NCBI GenBank assembly: GCA_022829145.1
Contig: CM040747.1
Location: 36,472,052 to 36,536,051 of the forward strand
DNA length: 64,000 nt
Direction: 5' to 3'
From: Albula goreensis
Taxonomy: Eukaryota; Chordata; Actinopteri; Albuliformes; Albulidae
Numbering within the stretch: the stretch's first letter is position 1; every line of letters starts with the position of its first letter. Positions 33,497-45,100 of the stretch are shown in pieces. The notes under the pieces were generated by a model. It saw only the letters and a program-made list of their open reading frames with translations. It was not told the DNA's origin and searched no databases. Position numbers and translations under genes: made by a program.

Positions 33497-35819
33497 TACA
33501 TTGATTTCACGACTGCCAAAGTTCTTGTTAGAGCTTGTTTTTGGTGGTAACTGTCCAATTCTTGGGCATATGCCAGAGAATTTGCACACAGCACAACACC
33601 TGCCCTTATATAGTGTTTGGGGCGTTACCTTTACTCATAACAAACAATCGGCCACACGCCACCAATTTATGATCAACTGGGATTCCTCAGTCAGCATGCC
33701 TGAGTAAGTGCAAATTTGGATGGTTAAGACTGTTTGGTGAAGTTGACTTCTCTTATTTTTTCTCTTACCGGAAAATTAAGAGAAAATATAAGTGAAATTT
33801 AAGAGAATGTTGCTGCATGAGGCCCATTATCTAACATACAGACAGTAGCACTGATGCCATATGATAATATGGGTAGTTTTGACTTTACTTTCAAACACAG
33901 TTGTGACAGAGCTACATCATCATCATATATCAACACTTATTTCAGCAACTACTAACAATGAATTACAACATTCTGTGCTGGAGGCACAGAGGATTACTTT
34001 AAAAATATTAAGCTGAAAAAGTGCTGAAAAACTCATTTTATGGGACAAATTAAACACGACATAGTAACAAGGAAGTCAATGTCAATGTCTGTGTAATTAC
34101 AGGATTATAGATGTTATATTTACCTCTTTTTTATTGGGGGCTGTCAGAGAAATGCCTTTTTGTCCTTCTTTTCCTTGTCTTATTTTTCTTCTTCATTGGA
34201 TGTGTTTGAGTCTCACAAAGTCACACATGGAGCACTCGTCATCCAATTGACAGATGTGCTTAAAAAGAGCAACAAGGACTTAATCACTTTCAGCATGAAT
34301 CTAACATGTTTAGCACTGTAGATGTACATAGACTGAGAATTACTGCAATGTAGTACATCTAGTGCTGCTGGCTCTAACTATCTAACTATCTTCCATGGTG
34401 TTTCATGGATGTTACATTTCTGCTTCTGGGAGAATCATGATGAATGATCTGGTAATGAATATGTCATCCTACTTATTGATTTAAAATTTATGAATGTGTG
34501 TATGTGCTGGACAGAAATTTTGATGTCGCAGCCTATGAATACAACTTTAATAACTTGATCATCAATCATAGAAATAAATACGACTTCTTCCCTCAACTTA
34601 AAACTTACGATAAGACTCAGCTTTCACAGAGTCTTAAGTGTTGCTCTTGTCCCAGACCAAGAAGCTGAGGATCATAAATATGGTGAGTATAATCCAGGTG
34701 ATTTGGGCGTCAGCAGAAGAAAGTTTGCTGTATATAAGCTATGGTGAGGATCTTCAGTATTTTGTTTTTAGTTACCTTGTATAACCCCTGTCCTGTGCTC
34801 CTCCTTTAAACTGTTTGCATCACTGTCTAAAATCTTCTAAACCATACCATACTATAACTGCAGCTACATGATGTCTCCTGATTTTGCTAGCTCATGCCCA
34901 GGTATGTAAATATGTAACAGTATCCTCATACAGCCACCTAGAGTACATGTGACTGGAAGGGGAGCCACCCCTCAGAGTGTTTGTACTCTGGCTGCTGTGC
35001 TCTGTCTCTCTTCCAGCCATAAACAAAGACTGTGATCTTTCACAACAGTGCAAAACATTTTGTTATTTATATAAATCCACATCTGGGGAACAATTAGAGC
35101 AGTGTGCATCTGTCTCTCTCTTTCTGATCAAAATACCAACTCCCATGATGAGCAAATACTAAATGTAAGAAAGTGAAAGTGTCTTTCTGTTTACTGGCAG
35201 ATTTACTGGAACAGTCTTCACTCATAACTGGTCAGATGGCATTCCATTCTTCAAGTTCAAACTGAAAGGAGAATACGCAGATCTCCATGATAGTAAAATA
35301 CAGACAGAATCAGATTCAGTTCAGAACTAGAGAAGAATAAACTGGGTCTCAGCAATACATACCTCTGTATAGGTGAGTACAGTCTTAATAATATATTTCA
35401 ACATGCCACCAGGTTTTAAAAAACCTGGTTAAGGCAACAAGATCACAGACAGAACTTTAATTTCTTTTGTTATTAAATAAGTTCCTATTTCTGTGTGATC
35501 TTAAATTACAGTGAAGTCATACTCTGTGGTGGAATTATATGGCAATTACAAAGTTCATAAATGATATTCAGTACCACAGAAACTTACCATGGGTAATTTA
35601 GTCTGAGAGTTACATGTTCTTCTATTGGCATTTATAATCCATTTATAAGGTGGCCTAGCATGGATATTAGCTTTAATAATGTATTTTACACAGTATTCTA
35701 GTGGCTATGCTAGCTTTATGATACATTTAATACATTATCTTAGCATGCATGCTACCCTTTGTAATATAATCAGTATCGTAGCATGGATTTTAGGTTTTAT
35801 AACATAGTCAGTATACTAA

Positions 35820-36030
35820 CATTGATATTAACCTTGATGATCCATTTTATAGAATGGGTTTTAGCCTTGATAATCCATTTTATGAGGTCTGGTAGAGTAA
35901 GCATTAGCTTTTATAATATATTTTAGTCAGTATCCTAGCATGGGTGTTAGCCTTGATAATCCATTTTATGAGGTCTGGTAGAAAAAGCTTTAGCTTTTAT
36001 AATATATTTTAGTCAGTATCCTAGCATGGA
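35820..36030 (+). repeat. 86-bp minisatellite, copy B (about 2 units)
   Basis: Same unit as 28730-29800 with about two recognisable full copies and degenerate ones before them (from about 35640). Confidence 0.85.
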
Positions 36031-36059
36031 TGTTTGACTGATGTGCCCTGTGTATGGCA

Positions 36060-36450
36060 GTAATATAAGCACTGCATTATAAAACACTCTCTTGGACACT
36101 TAACCAGGTCTCTGTGGATTTTAATGTTATACACATGTTGTGCTAATCTAGTCCTGATTGTATTCCCTGGCTGACCTACATATGGTACGCCATAGTGATA
36201 ACATTAATTCATAGCTTATTGTGTAAACTGTATTTATCTGCTTGATTAGGTATGTCATGTTTGTATGTCTATGATTCCCAGGATCCTGATCAGGTTCTGT
36301 CGAGTAAGTGGTGATGAGTAGAATGATTTTCCTTGTGTCTGTTGTTTTGGGGTCAGAAAGGTTTTCCTGGCCTGTCTGAGGAAGGATGTGGAAAACCCTC
36401 TTGGTTTCAATGCTTTGAAATGTTTTTGTGGCTTCTTCAATATAAACTGA
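36060..36450 (-). mobile_element. Penelope-like fragment, copy B
   Basis: Duplicate of the fragment at 29792-30392 with an internal deletion near 36270. The GIY-YIG-like part is more degraded than in copy A. Confidence 0.45.
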
Positions 36451-36459
36451 CATTTAATT

Positions 36460-36705
36460 ACATTTGAAGGTGTGTTTTGGGTAGAAACTGCTTTTGTGTG
36501 GGAAAGTATGTTTTGGGTAAGTGTGACCTTTGAAGGTGTGTTTTGGGTAGAAACTGCTTTTGTGTCGGAAAGTGTGTTTTGGGTAGGGGTGACCTTTGAA
36601 GGTGTGTTTTGGGTAGAAACTGCTTTTGAGTAGGAAGGTGTGTTTTGGGTTGGTGTGACCTTTGAAGGTGTGTTTAAGGTAGAAACTGCTTTTGTTTAGG
36701 AGTGT
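36460..36705 (-). repeat. 66-bp tandem repeat, copy B
   Basis: About four units of the 66-bp repeat also seen at 30415-30600. The minus strand is open throughout in the same frame. Confidence 0.85.
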
Positions 36706-37023
36706 GGACAATGTGTGTTTGGGAAAAAGAGGGTCTCTTGTATGTGGTTGTGTGTAGAAAATCTATGTGGTGAGTGTGTGTAGTGTATTTAACTGTGATG
36801 GATTTGTGGTGTGTGTTGAGGATCTATCTGCCTATCTATGCTCTTAAACCCACTGTATTTCAGCTTGACCTCGAATAATAGCCTGTAACATAGTGTAACA
36901 TATAGTAAATGAGTGAGAGTGTCATCTCCCATTGCCTTTGAAAGCCTTCTGCTTTTGCACCTCAGCAGAATGCTGTGTACCTCCATGCAGGAACCTGTGT
37001 GACAAAAACAGCAAATAAAGAGA

Positions 37024-37660
37024 AGAGCTCATGGGAGGAGCCAAGGGGTTTGCTCCTCCCTCCGCCTCCAACCTCTCCCAGCACCCACGCCTTCCTGTCA
37101 GGGATCCATCTCCCCACATGGACTGTGTCCCTTTCCAGGTGGGGTCCAGGCCTCAGACCACCAGGGGGCGCCCCTGTCAGGCACTGGGTGTGTGGCCTTC
37201 CCCTGCTGATAAGCATAGCAGCTCCCTCAGGAAGTCCGGAGGGCTGGACATCACATCCTCCCAGGTCACTCTCCGGCTGTCCCAGGGTGCCTAGGCTACA
37301 GGGGCTGCCAGACAATGGGGCTCTGCCTTGGGCCTGGCCTTGGCCTTCATGCAGCCTCTGGATGGCATTGGGTGGGTAGGAAAGAAAAGAAAAAAATCCT
37401 CCAGGAAAACAAAAAGGGAAAAACAAAACCCTTCCACTCACACACCAGGGACTATGCCTGCACTGTCCACCAATGTGTTGCAGTGGCAGGCTTGGCCACA
37501 GGGCCGGGTGGTTTGTGAAAGTAGAAACACAGCAAAAGTTCATCAAAAAGGGGCCAAAGGCCTGTTAGTGAGGCTGTTGCTGTTCAAGTTCCTGCATTCT
37601 CTCCAGGCTGAAGGAGGGAATTGGAACTGACAGCAATCTCATGGGAGGAGCCCTCCACCT
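37024..37660 (+). mobile_element. GC-rich interspersed repeat, copy B
   Basis: Duplicate of 31375-32010 at high identity. The near-perfect direct end repeat ctcatgggaggagcc is at 37029-37043 and about 37638-37652. Confidence 0.45.
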
Positions 37661-37869
37661 CTCCTGGCCAAATAGTTAGAGCCAAATACAGCCATACACC
37701 ATTAAGTTAACAAAGTGCTTCACGACAAGCCAGTCATAAATTTTACATATATTATCAAACCAAAATTTTAGCCCAAGCTGCATTAGAATAGTCTTTTTTG
37801 CGTAGGTTCCTAACTGAATGGAATGACCCGGAAGTAAGTGGATAAAATACCATAACCCCAGTGTGTACA

Positions 37870-38215
37870 AAGATGTAGTCTGAAGAGGGGAGTCTTCAGT
37901 CTGTGTCAAAACATGGCCAGTGATTCTGCTGTCCTGATCACAGTGGGGGGTTCATTCAACCACTGGGGGGCAGTGCAGACAGGCATCATGACTGGGAGGT
38001 GTGACTGTGCAGGGAGGGGGCAGTTAGTCATGGTGTGGTAGCAGAACAGGGAGATCTGATGGGGTGTAGGGTTTGAAGATTGACAGGAGGAACGGTGGAG
38101 CAGTTCCATTCACTGCCCTGTTGGCGAGCACCAAGGTTTTACACTTCTAGAGGTAGCCAGTGAAGTGAGATGAGGAGGGGGTGTGACATGGTAATACAGA
38201 TATACCCAGTTACCC
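37870..38215 (-). mobile_element. L2-like LINE, 3' coding fragment
   Basis: On the minus strand the frame reads PVMMPVCTAPQWLNEPPTVI, then RTAESLAMF, the same conserved C-terminal pattern as APQWWNELPVLLRTAKSL in the fragment at 8640. Upstream in the same sense the sequence encodes the usual LANRAVNGTAP-like piece. It is a truncated relic just upstream of the right NLR gene. Confidence 0.6.
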
Positions 38216-38369
38216 TGTGATTATGATTATCAGTGTTGGGTCCAATAACACAGAGGGCTTAACTCTATTATAACCAGTGTGTTTTTAAATTCCTTATAAC
38301 TGTGGTGTACAGGATGTTTTTGTGTTTATCTCTGCTTATTCAGTATGTTGTTATTTTGTGTGGTTACAG

Positions 38370-38502
38370 GTCTGTTGATCTGGGTCAGAACCCTCTCATG
38401 GTCCAACCTGAACTGATATATTCCAGACTCCTTGGTTTCTAAAATGAGTGTCTCTAAGGACCCAGAGACCAGCACTGGAACCTCCAGCCCTGACAGCAAG
38501 AG
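38370..38502 (+). CDS. First coding exon of a fish NLR gene (right gene)
   Basis: An acceptor (gttacag) ends at 38369; 74 nt of 5' untranslated sequence follow; ATG at 38444 opens MSVSKDPETSTGTSSPDSK plus two bases, and a donor gtataa follows 38502. The 59 coding nt, phase and ending are the same as in the left gene's first exon, and the untranslated parts align too. The next exon is 13.4 kb away across the large minisatellite. The upstream acceptor implies an earlier non-coding exon, not identified. Confidence 0.8.
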
Positions 38503-39156
38503 GTATAAATTCTTAAATCAGATATATAAAAATATAAATCAATTAATCAAGCATAAAACATTGAATTGTGTATATATCTGCAGTACATAATAGGTAAGTA
38601 GGCATATACTGTATCACCACTCTTAAGAACTGGGCTAAACCATATCCAGCTGGAAATGCTTGATTAATTATTGCTTAAAAAAGATTGAATCCAATTTTGT
38701 GGTAAAAATTGCAATTTGTGTTTTATACACAGAATAGATCGAAGATCCTTTTTGAAGTTATTTAATTTTTTAATATCTAAACCTGAGGATTGCCATAAAA
38801 TATAGTCAGAGACGAGATTTCACAATCATAATTAAAATTTGTATGAAAAACCTGTACATTTGGAAACTGACAATATCAATTCATTACATGCTTGTGAAAA
38901 TTTACTCGTATAAAACTTTGGTTTAAAATGCCTGAGACCTTAAAAATAATCTTACAATGCAATATGAATTAATTTCATTTATGTAATTTAAGTTAATTGC
39001 TTTATTATCTTTTGAATTGTGTACAGGAGGAAAGGTGACAAACTTTTCTTGAAATCTTCAATGTGGGATCGACTTTTTGGCAAATGGTTGGATTTGAAAT
39101 ACACTTCTTGGGATTCACGAACACTTAAACTAATGTTCTCAATTTTGAAAGTAAAT
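38503..39156. other. Unique 5' part of intron 1, right NLR gene
   Basis: AT-rich intron sequence before the minisatellite begins. No other feature is seen. Confidence 0.5.
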
Positions 39157-42100
39157 TTGGAAGCTCTGTCTCCATGTGCTGTGAGTTGCAGCTGCAAAAA
39201 GAGGATGACGTTAACCGGAAGCTCTATCTCCATGTGCTGTGAGTTAGAGATGCAGTAAGAGGATGAGGTTAACCGGAAGCTCTGTCTCCATGTGCTGTGA
39301 GTTAGACCTGCAGTGAGAGGATGAGGTTAACTGGAAGCTCTGTCTCCATGTGCTGTGAGTTAGACCTGCAGTGAGAGGATGAGGTTAACTGGAAGCTCTA
39401 TGTCCATGTGATGTGTGTCAGACCTGCAGTAAGAGGATGAGGTTAACCGGCAGCTCTGTCTCCATGTGCTGTGAGTTAAAGCTGCAGTTAGAGTATGAGG
39501 TTAACTGGAAGCTCTGTCTTCATGTGCTGTGAATTAGAGCTGCAGTGATAAGATGAGGTTAACTGGAAGCTCTGTCTCCATGTGATGTGAGTAGGAGCTG
39601 CAGTAAGAGGATGAGGTTAACTGGAAGCTCTGTCTCCATGGGCTGTGAGTTAGAGCTGCAGTAATAGTATGAGGTTAACTGGAAGCTCTGTCTCCATGTA
39701 CTGTGAGTTAGAGCTGCCATTAGATGATGAGGTTCACTGGAAGGTCCGTCTCCGTGTGATGTGAGTTAGAGCTGCAGTGAGAATATGAAGTTAACTGGAA
39801 GCTCTGTCTCCATGTGATGTGGTATAGAGCTGCAGTAACAGAATGAGGTTAACTGGAAGCTCTGTCTCCATGTGCTGTGAGTTAGAGCTGCAGTAAGAGG
39901 ATGAGGTTAACTGGAAGCTCTGTCTCCATGTGCTGTGAGTTAGAGCTGCCATTAGATGATGAGGTTAACTGGAAGCTCTGTCTCCATGTGATGTGAGTTA
40001 GAGCTGCAGTAACAGAATGAGGTTAACTGGAAGCTCTGTCTTCGTGTGCTGTGAGTCAGAGCTGCAGGAAGAGGATGAGGTAAACCGGAAGCTCTGTCTC
40101 CATGTGCTGTGAGTTAGAGCTGCAGTGAGAGGATGAGGTTAAGTGGAAGCTCTGTCTCCATGTGCTGTGAGTTAGAGCTACATTAAGAGGATGAGGTTAA
40201 GTGGAAGCTCTGTCTCCATGTGCTGTGAGTTAGAGCTGCAGTAAGAGGATGAGGTGAACTGGAAGCTCTGTCTCCATGTGCTGTGAGTTAGAGCTAACAT
40301 TAGATGATGAGGTTAACTGGAAGCTCTGTCTCCATGTGATGTGAGTTAGAGCTGCAGTAACAGAATGAGGTTAACTGGAAGCTCTGTCTCCATGTGCTGT
40401 GAGTTAGAGCTGCAGTGTGAAGACGAGGTTAACTGGAAGCTCTGTCTCCACGTGCTGTGAGTTAGAGCTGCAGTAAGAGAATGAGGTGAACTGGAAGCTC
40501 TGTCTCCATGTGCTGTGAGTTAGAGCTGCAGTAAGAGGATGAGGTGAACTGGAAGCTCTGTCTCCATGTGCTGTGAGTTAGAGCTGCAGTAAGAGGATGA
40601 GGTGAACTGGAAGCTCTGTCTCCATGTGCTGTGAGTTAGAGCTAACATTAGATGATGAGGTTAACTGGAAGCTCTGTCTCCATGTGCTGTGAGTTAGAGC
40701 TGCAGTAACAGAATGAGGTTAACTGGAAGCTCTGTCTACACGTTCTGTGAGTTAGAGATGCAGTAAGAGGATGAGGTTAACCGGAAGCTCTGTCTCCATG
40801 TGCTGTGAGTTAGAGCTGCAGTAAGAGAATGAGGTGAACTGGAAGCTCTGTCTCCATGTGCTGTGAGTTAGAGCTAACATTAGATGATGAGGTTAACTGG
40901 AAGCTCTGTCTCCATGTGATGTGAGTTAGAGCTGCATTAACAGAATGAGGATAACTGGAAGCTCTGTCTCCATGTGCTGTGAGTTTGAGCTGCCATTAGA
41001 TGATGAGGTTAACTGGAAGCTTTGTCTCCATGTGCTGTGAGTTAGAGCTGCAGTGTGAAGACGAGGTTAACTGGAAGCTCTGTCTCCATGTGCTGTGAGT
41101 TAGAGCTGCAGTAAGAGGATGAGGTTAACTGGAAGCTCTGTCTCCACGTTCTGTGAGTTAGAGATGCAGTAAGAGGATGAGGTTAACCGGAAGCTCTGTC
41201 TCCATGTGCTATGAGTTAGAGCTGCTGTGAGAGGATGAGGTTAACTGGAAGCTCTGTCTCCATGTGATGTGTTGTAGAGCTGTAGTGACAGGATGAGGTT
41301 AACTGGACGCTCTGTCTCCATGTGATGTGAGTAAGAGCTGCAGTAAGAGGATGAGTTTAACCGGCAGCTCTGTCTCCACGTGCTGTGAGTTAAAGCTGCA
41401 GTAAGGGGATGAGGTTAAGTGGAAGCTCTGTCTTCGTGTGCTGTGAGTTAGAGCTGCCATTAGATGATGAGGTTCACTGGAAGCTCTGTCTTCATGTGCT
41501 GTGAATTAGAGCTGCAGTGAGAAGATGAGGTTAACTGGAAGCTCTGTCTCCATGTGATGTGAGTAAGAGCTGCAGTAAGAGGATGAGGTTAACTGGAAGC
41601 TCTGTCTCCATGTGCAGTGAGTTAGACCTGCAGTAAGAGTATGAGGATAACTGGAAGCTCTGTCTTCATGTGCTGTGAATTAGAGCTGCAGTGAGAAGTG
41701 AGGTTAACTGGAAGCTCTGTCTTCGTGTGCTGTGAGTCAGAGCTGCAGTAAGAGGATGAGGTAAACCGGAAGCTCTGTCTCCATGTGCTCAGAGTTAGAG
41801 CTGCAGTGAGAGGATGAGGTTAAGTGGAAGCTCTGTCTCCATGTGCTGTGAGTTAGAGCTACATTAAGATGATGAGATTAACTGGAAGCTCTGTCTCCAT
41901 GTGCTGTGAGTTAGAGCTTCAGTCAGAGGATGAGGTTAACTGGAAGCTCTGTCTCCATGTGCTGTGAGTTAGAGCTGCCATTACATTATGAGGTTAACTG
42001 GAAGCTCTGTCTCCATCTGATGTGAGTTAGAGCTGCAGTGAGAAGATGATATTAATTGGAAGCTCTGTCTCCATGTGATGTGAGTTAGAGCTGCAGTAAC

Positions 42101-45100
42101 AGCATGAGGTTAACTGGAAGCTCTGTCTCCACGTTCTGTGACTTAGAGCTGCAGTAAGAGGATGAGGTTAACTGGAAGCTCTGTCTTCATGTACTGTCAG
42201 TTAGAGCTGCAGTGAGAGAATGAAGTGAACTGGAAGCTCTCTCTCCATGTGCTGTGAGTTACAGCTGTTGTAAGAGGATGAGGTTAACCGGAAGCTCTGT
42301 CTCCATGTGCTGTGAGTTAGAGCTGCAGAAAGAGGATGAGATTAACTGGAAGCTCTGTCTCCATGTGCTGTGAGTTAGAGCTGAAGAATGGGGATGAGGA
42401 TAACCAGAAGCTCTGTTTCCATGTGCTGTGAGTGAGACCTGCAGTGGGAGGATGAGGTTAACTGGAAGCTCTGCTCCATGTACTGTGAGTTAGTGGTGCA
42501 TTAAGAGTATGTGGTTAACTGGAATCTCTGTCTCCATGTACTGTGAGTTAGAGCTGCAGGAAGAGGATGAGGTTAACTGGAATCTCTGTCTCCATGTGCT
42601 GTGAGTCAGAGCTGCAGTGAGAGGATGAGGTGAAGTGGAAGCTCTGTCTCCATGTGCTGTGAGTTAGAGCTGCAGTAAGAGGATGAGGTTAACTGGAAGC
42701 TCTGTCTCCATGTGCCGTGAGTTAGAACTGCAGTAAGAGTATGAGGTTAACTGGCAGCTCTGTTTCCATGTGCTATGAGTGAGAGCTTTAGTAAGAGGAT
42801 GAGGTTAACTGGAAGCTCTTTCTCCATGTGCTGTGAGTTAGAGCTGCAGTGAGAGGATGAGGTTAAGTGGAAGCTCTGTCTCCATGTGCTGTGAGTTAGA
42901 GCTACATTAAGATGATGAGATTAACTGGAAGCTCTGTCTCCATGTGCTGTGAGTTAGAGCTTCAGTCAGAGGATGAGGTTAACTGGAAGCTCTGTCTCCA
43001 TGTGCTGTGAGTTAGAGCTGCCATTACATTATGAGGTTAACTGGAAGCTCTGTCTCCATCTGATGTGAGTTAGAGCTGCAGTGAGAAGATGATATGAATT
43101 GGAAGCTCTGTCTCCATGTGATGTGAGTTAGAGCTGCAGTAACAGAATGAGGTTAACTGGAAGCTCTGTCTCCACGTTCTGTGACTTAGAGCTGCAGTAA
43201 GAGGATGAGGTTAACTGGAAGCTCTGTCTTCATGTACTGTCAGTTAGAGCTGCAGTGAGAGAATGAAGTGAACTGGAAGCTCTCTCTCCATGTGCTGTGA
43301 GTTACAGCTGTTGTAAGAGGATGAGGTTAACCGAAGCTCTGTCTCCATGTGCTGTGAGTTAGAGCTGAAGAATTGGGATGAGGATAACCAGAAGCTCTGT
43401 TTCCATGTGCTGTGAGTGAGACCTGCAGTGGGAGGATGAGGTTAACTGGAAGCTCTGCTCCATGTGCTGTGAGTTAGTGGTGCATTAAGAGTATGTGGTA
43501 ACTGGAATCTCTGTCTCCATGTGCTGTGAGTCAGAGCTGCAGTGAGAGGATGAGGTGAAGTGGAAGCTCTGTCTCCATGTGCTGTGAGTTAGAGCTGCAG
43601 TAAGAGGATGAGGTTAACTGGAAGCTCTGTCTCCATGTGCCGTGAGTTAGAACTGCAGTAAGAGTATGAGGTTAAGTGGAAGCTCTGTCTCCATGTGCTG
43701 TGAGTTAGAGCTGCAGTAAGAGGATGAGGTTAACCAGCAGCTTTGTCTCCATGTGCTGCGGGTTAGAGCTGCAGGACGAGAATGAGGTTAACTGGAAGCT
43801 CTGTCTCCATGGGCTGTCAGTTAGAGCTGCAGTAAGAGTGTGAGGTTAACTGGAAGCTCTGTCTCCATGTACTGTGAGTTAGAGCTGCCAGTAGATGATG
43901 AGGTTAACTGGAAGCTCTGTCTCCATGTGCTGTGAGTTCGAGCTGCATTGAGAGGATGAGTGAATTGGAAGCTCTATGTCCATGTGATGTCTGTCAGAGC
44001 TGCAGTTAGAGGATGAGGTTCACTGGAAGCTCTGTCTCCATGTGCTGTGAGTTAGAGCTGCAGTAAGAGGATGAGGTTAACTGGAAGCTCTGTCTTCATG
44101 TACTGTCAGTTAGAGCTGCAGTGAGAGAATGAAGTGAACTGGAAGCTCTCTCCATGTGTTGTGAGTTACAGCTGTTGTAAGAGGATGAGGTTAACCGGAA
44201 GCTCTGTCTCCATGTGCTGTGAGTTAGAGCTGCAGTAAGAGGATGATGTTAACCGAAAGCTCTGTCTCCCAGTACTGTGAGTTAGAGCTGCAGCGAGAGG
44301 ATGAGATTAACTGGAAGCTCTGTCTCCATGTGCTGTGAGTTAGAGCTGAAGAATGGGGATGAGGATAACCAGAAGCACTGTTTCCATGTGCTGTGAGTGA
44401 GACCTGCAGTGGGAGGATGAGGTTAAGTGGAAGCTCTGCTCCATGTGCTGTGAGTTAGCGGTGCATTAAGAGTATGTGGTTAACTGGAATCTCTGTCTCC
44501 ATGAACTGTGAGTTAGAGCTGCAGGAAGAGGATGAGGTTAACTGGAATCTCTGTCTCCATGTGCTGTGAGTTAGAGCTGCAGTAAGAGGATGAGGTTAAC
44601 TGGAAGCTCTGTCTCCATGTGCCGTGAGTTAGAACTGCAGTAAGAGTATGAGGTTAAGTGGAAGCTCTGTCTCCATGTGCTGTGAGTTAGAGCTGCAGTA
44701 AGAGGATGAGGTTAACCAGCAGCTTTGTCTCCATGTGCTGCGAGTTAGAGCTGCAGGACGAGAATGAGGTTAACTGGAAGCTCTGTCTTCATGGGCTGTC
44801 AGTTAGAGCTGCAGTAAGAGTATGAGGTTAACTGGAAGCTCTGTCTCCATGTACTGTGAGTTAGAGCAGCCATTAGATGATGAGGTTAACTGGAAGCTCT
44901 GTGTCAGTGTGATGTGAGTTAGAGCTGCAGTGAGAAATTGATGTTAATTGGAAGCTCTGTCTCCATGTGATGTGAGTGAGAGCTGCAGTAACGGAATGAG
45001 GTTAACTGGAAGCTCTGTCTCCATGTTCTATGACTTAGAGCTGCAGTAAGAGGATGAGGTTAACTGGAAGCTGTGTCTCCATGTGTCTCCATGTGCTGTG

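Larger units (their letters stand above)
32332..33825 (+). mobile_element. PIF/Harbinger-type DNA transposon
   Basis: The ends are inverted repeats: GGGCATCATGCAG at 32332 and GGGCCTCATGCAGC read inward from 33825, followed by further weaker match. An ATT triplet flanks each end (32329-32331 and 33826-33828), consistent with a 3-bp target duplication, although ATT is not the usual TWA. Inside is a Harbinger-like transposase start (32699-32830). A 344-bp Tigger-like element is inserted at 33153-33496. The element is not intact: the transposase reading stops after about 43 codons and the catalytic DDE region was not found. Confidence 0.7.
33826..37806 (+). repeat. Segmental duplication, copy B
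   Basis: Direct duplicate of 26396-32150, shortened by at least three deletions relative to A: about 375 bp of the exon-like part, most of the 86-bp array, and about 460 bp before the GC-rich repeat. Exon-like blocks recur at about 34190-34319, 35017-35160 and 35202-35371, in worse shape than in A. Confidence 0.85.

Noticed and set aside
33246-33707. A 153-codon frame over the Tigger-like insertion
   Set aside because: It crosses the border between the nested element and the Harbinger element, so it is not an evolved coding unit.
31397-37630. Open frames of 100-194 codons in the two GC-rich repeats
   Set aside because: They overlap in several frames and on both strands, match no domain and sit in a duplicated interspersed repeat. 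Base composition explains them.
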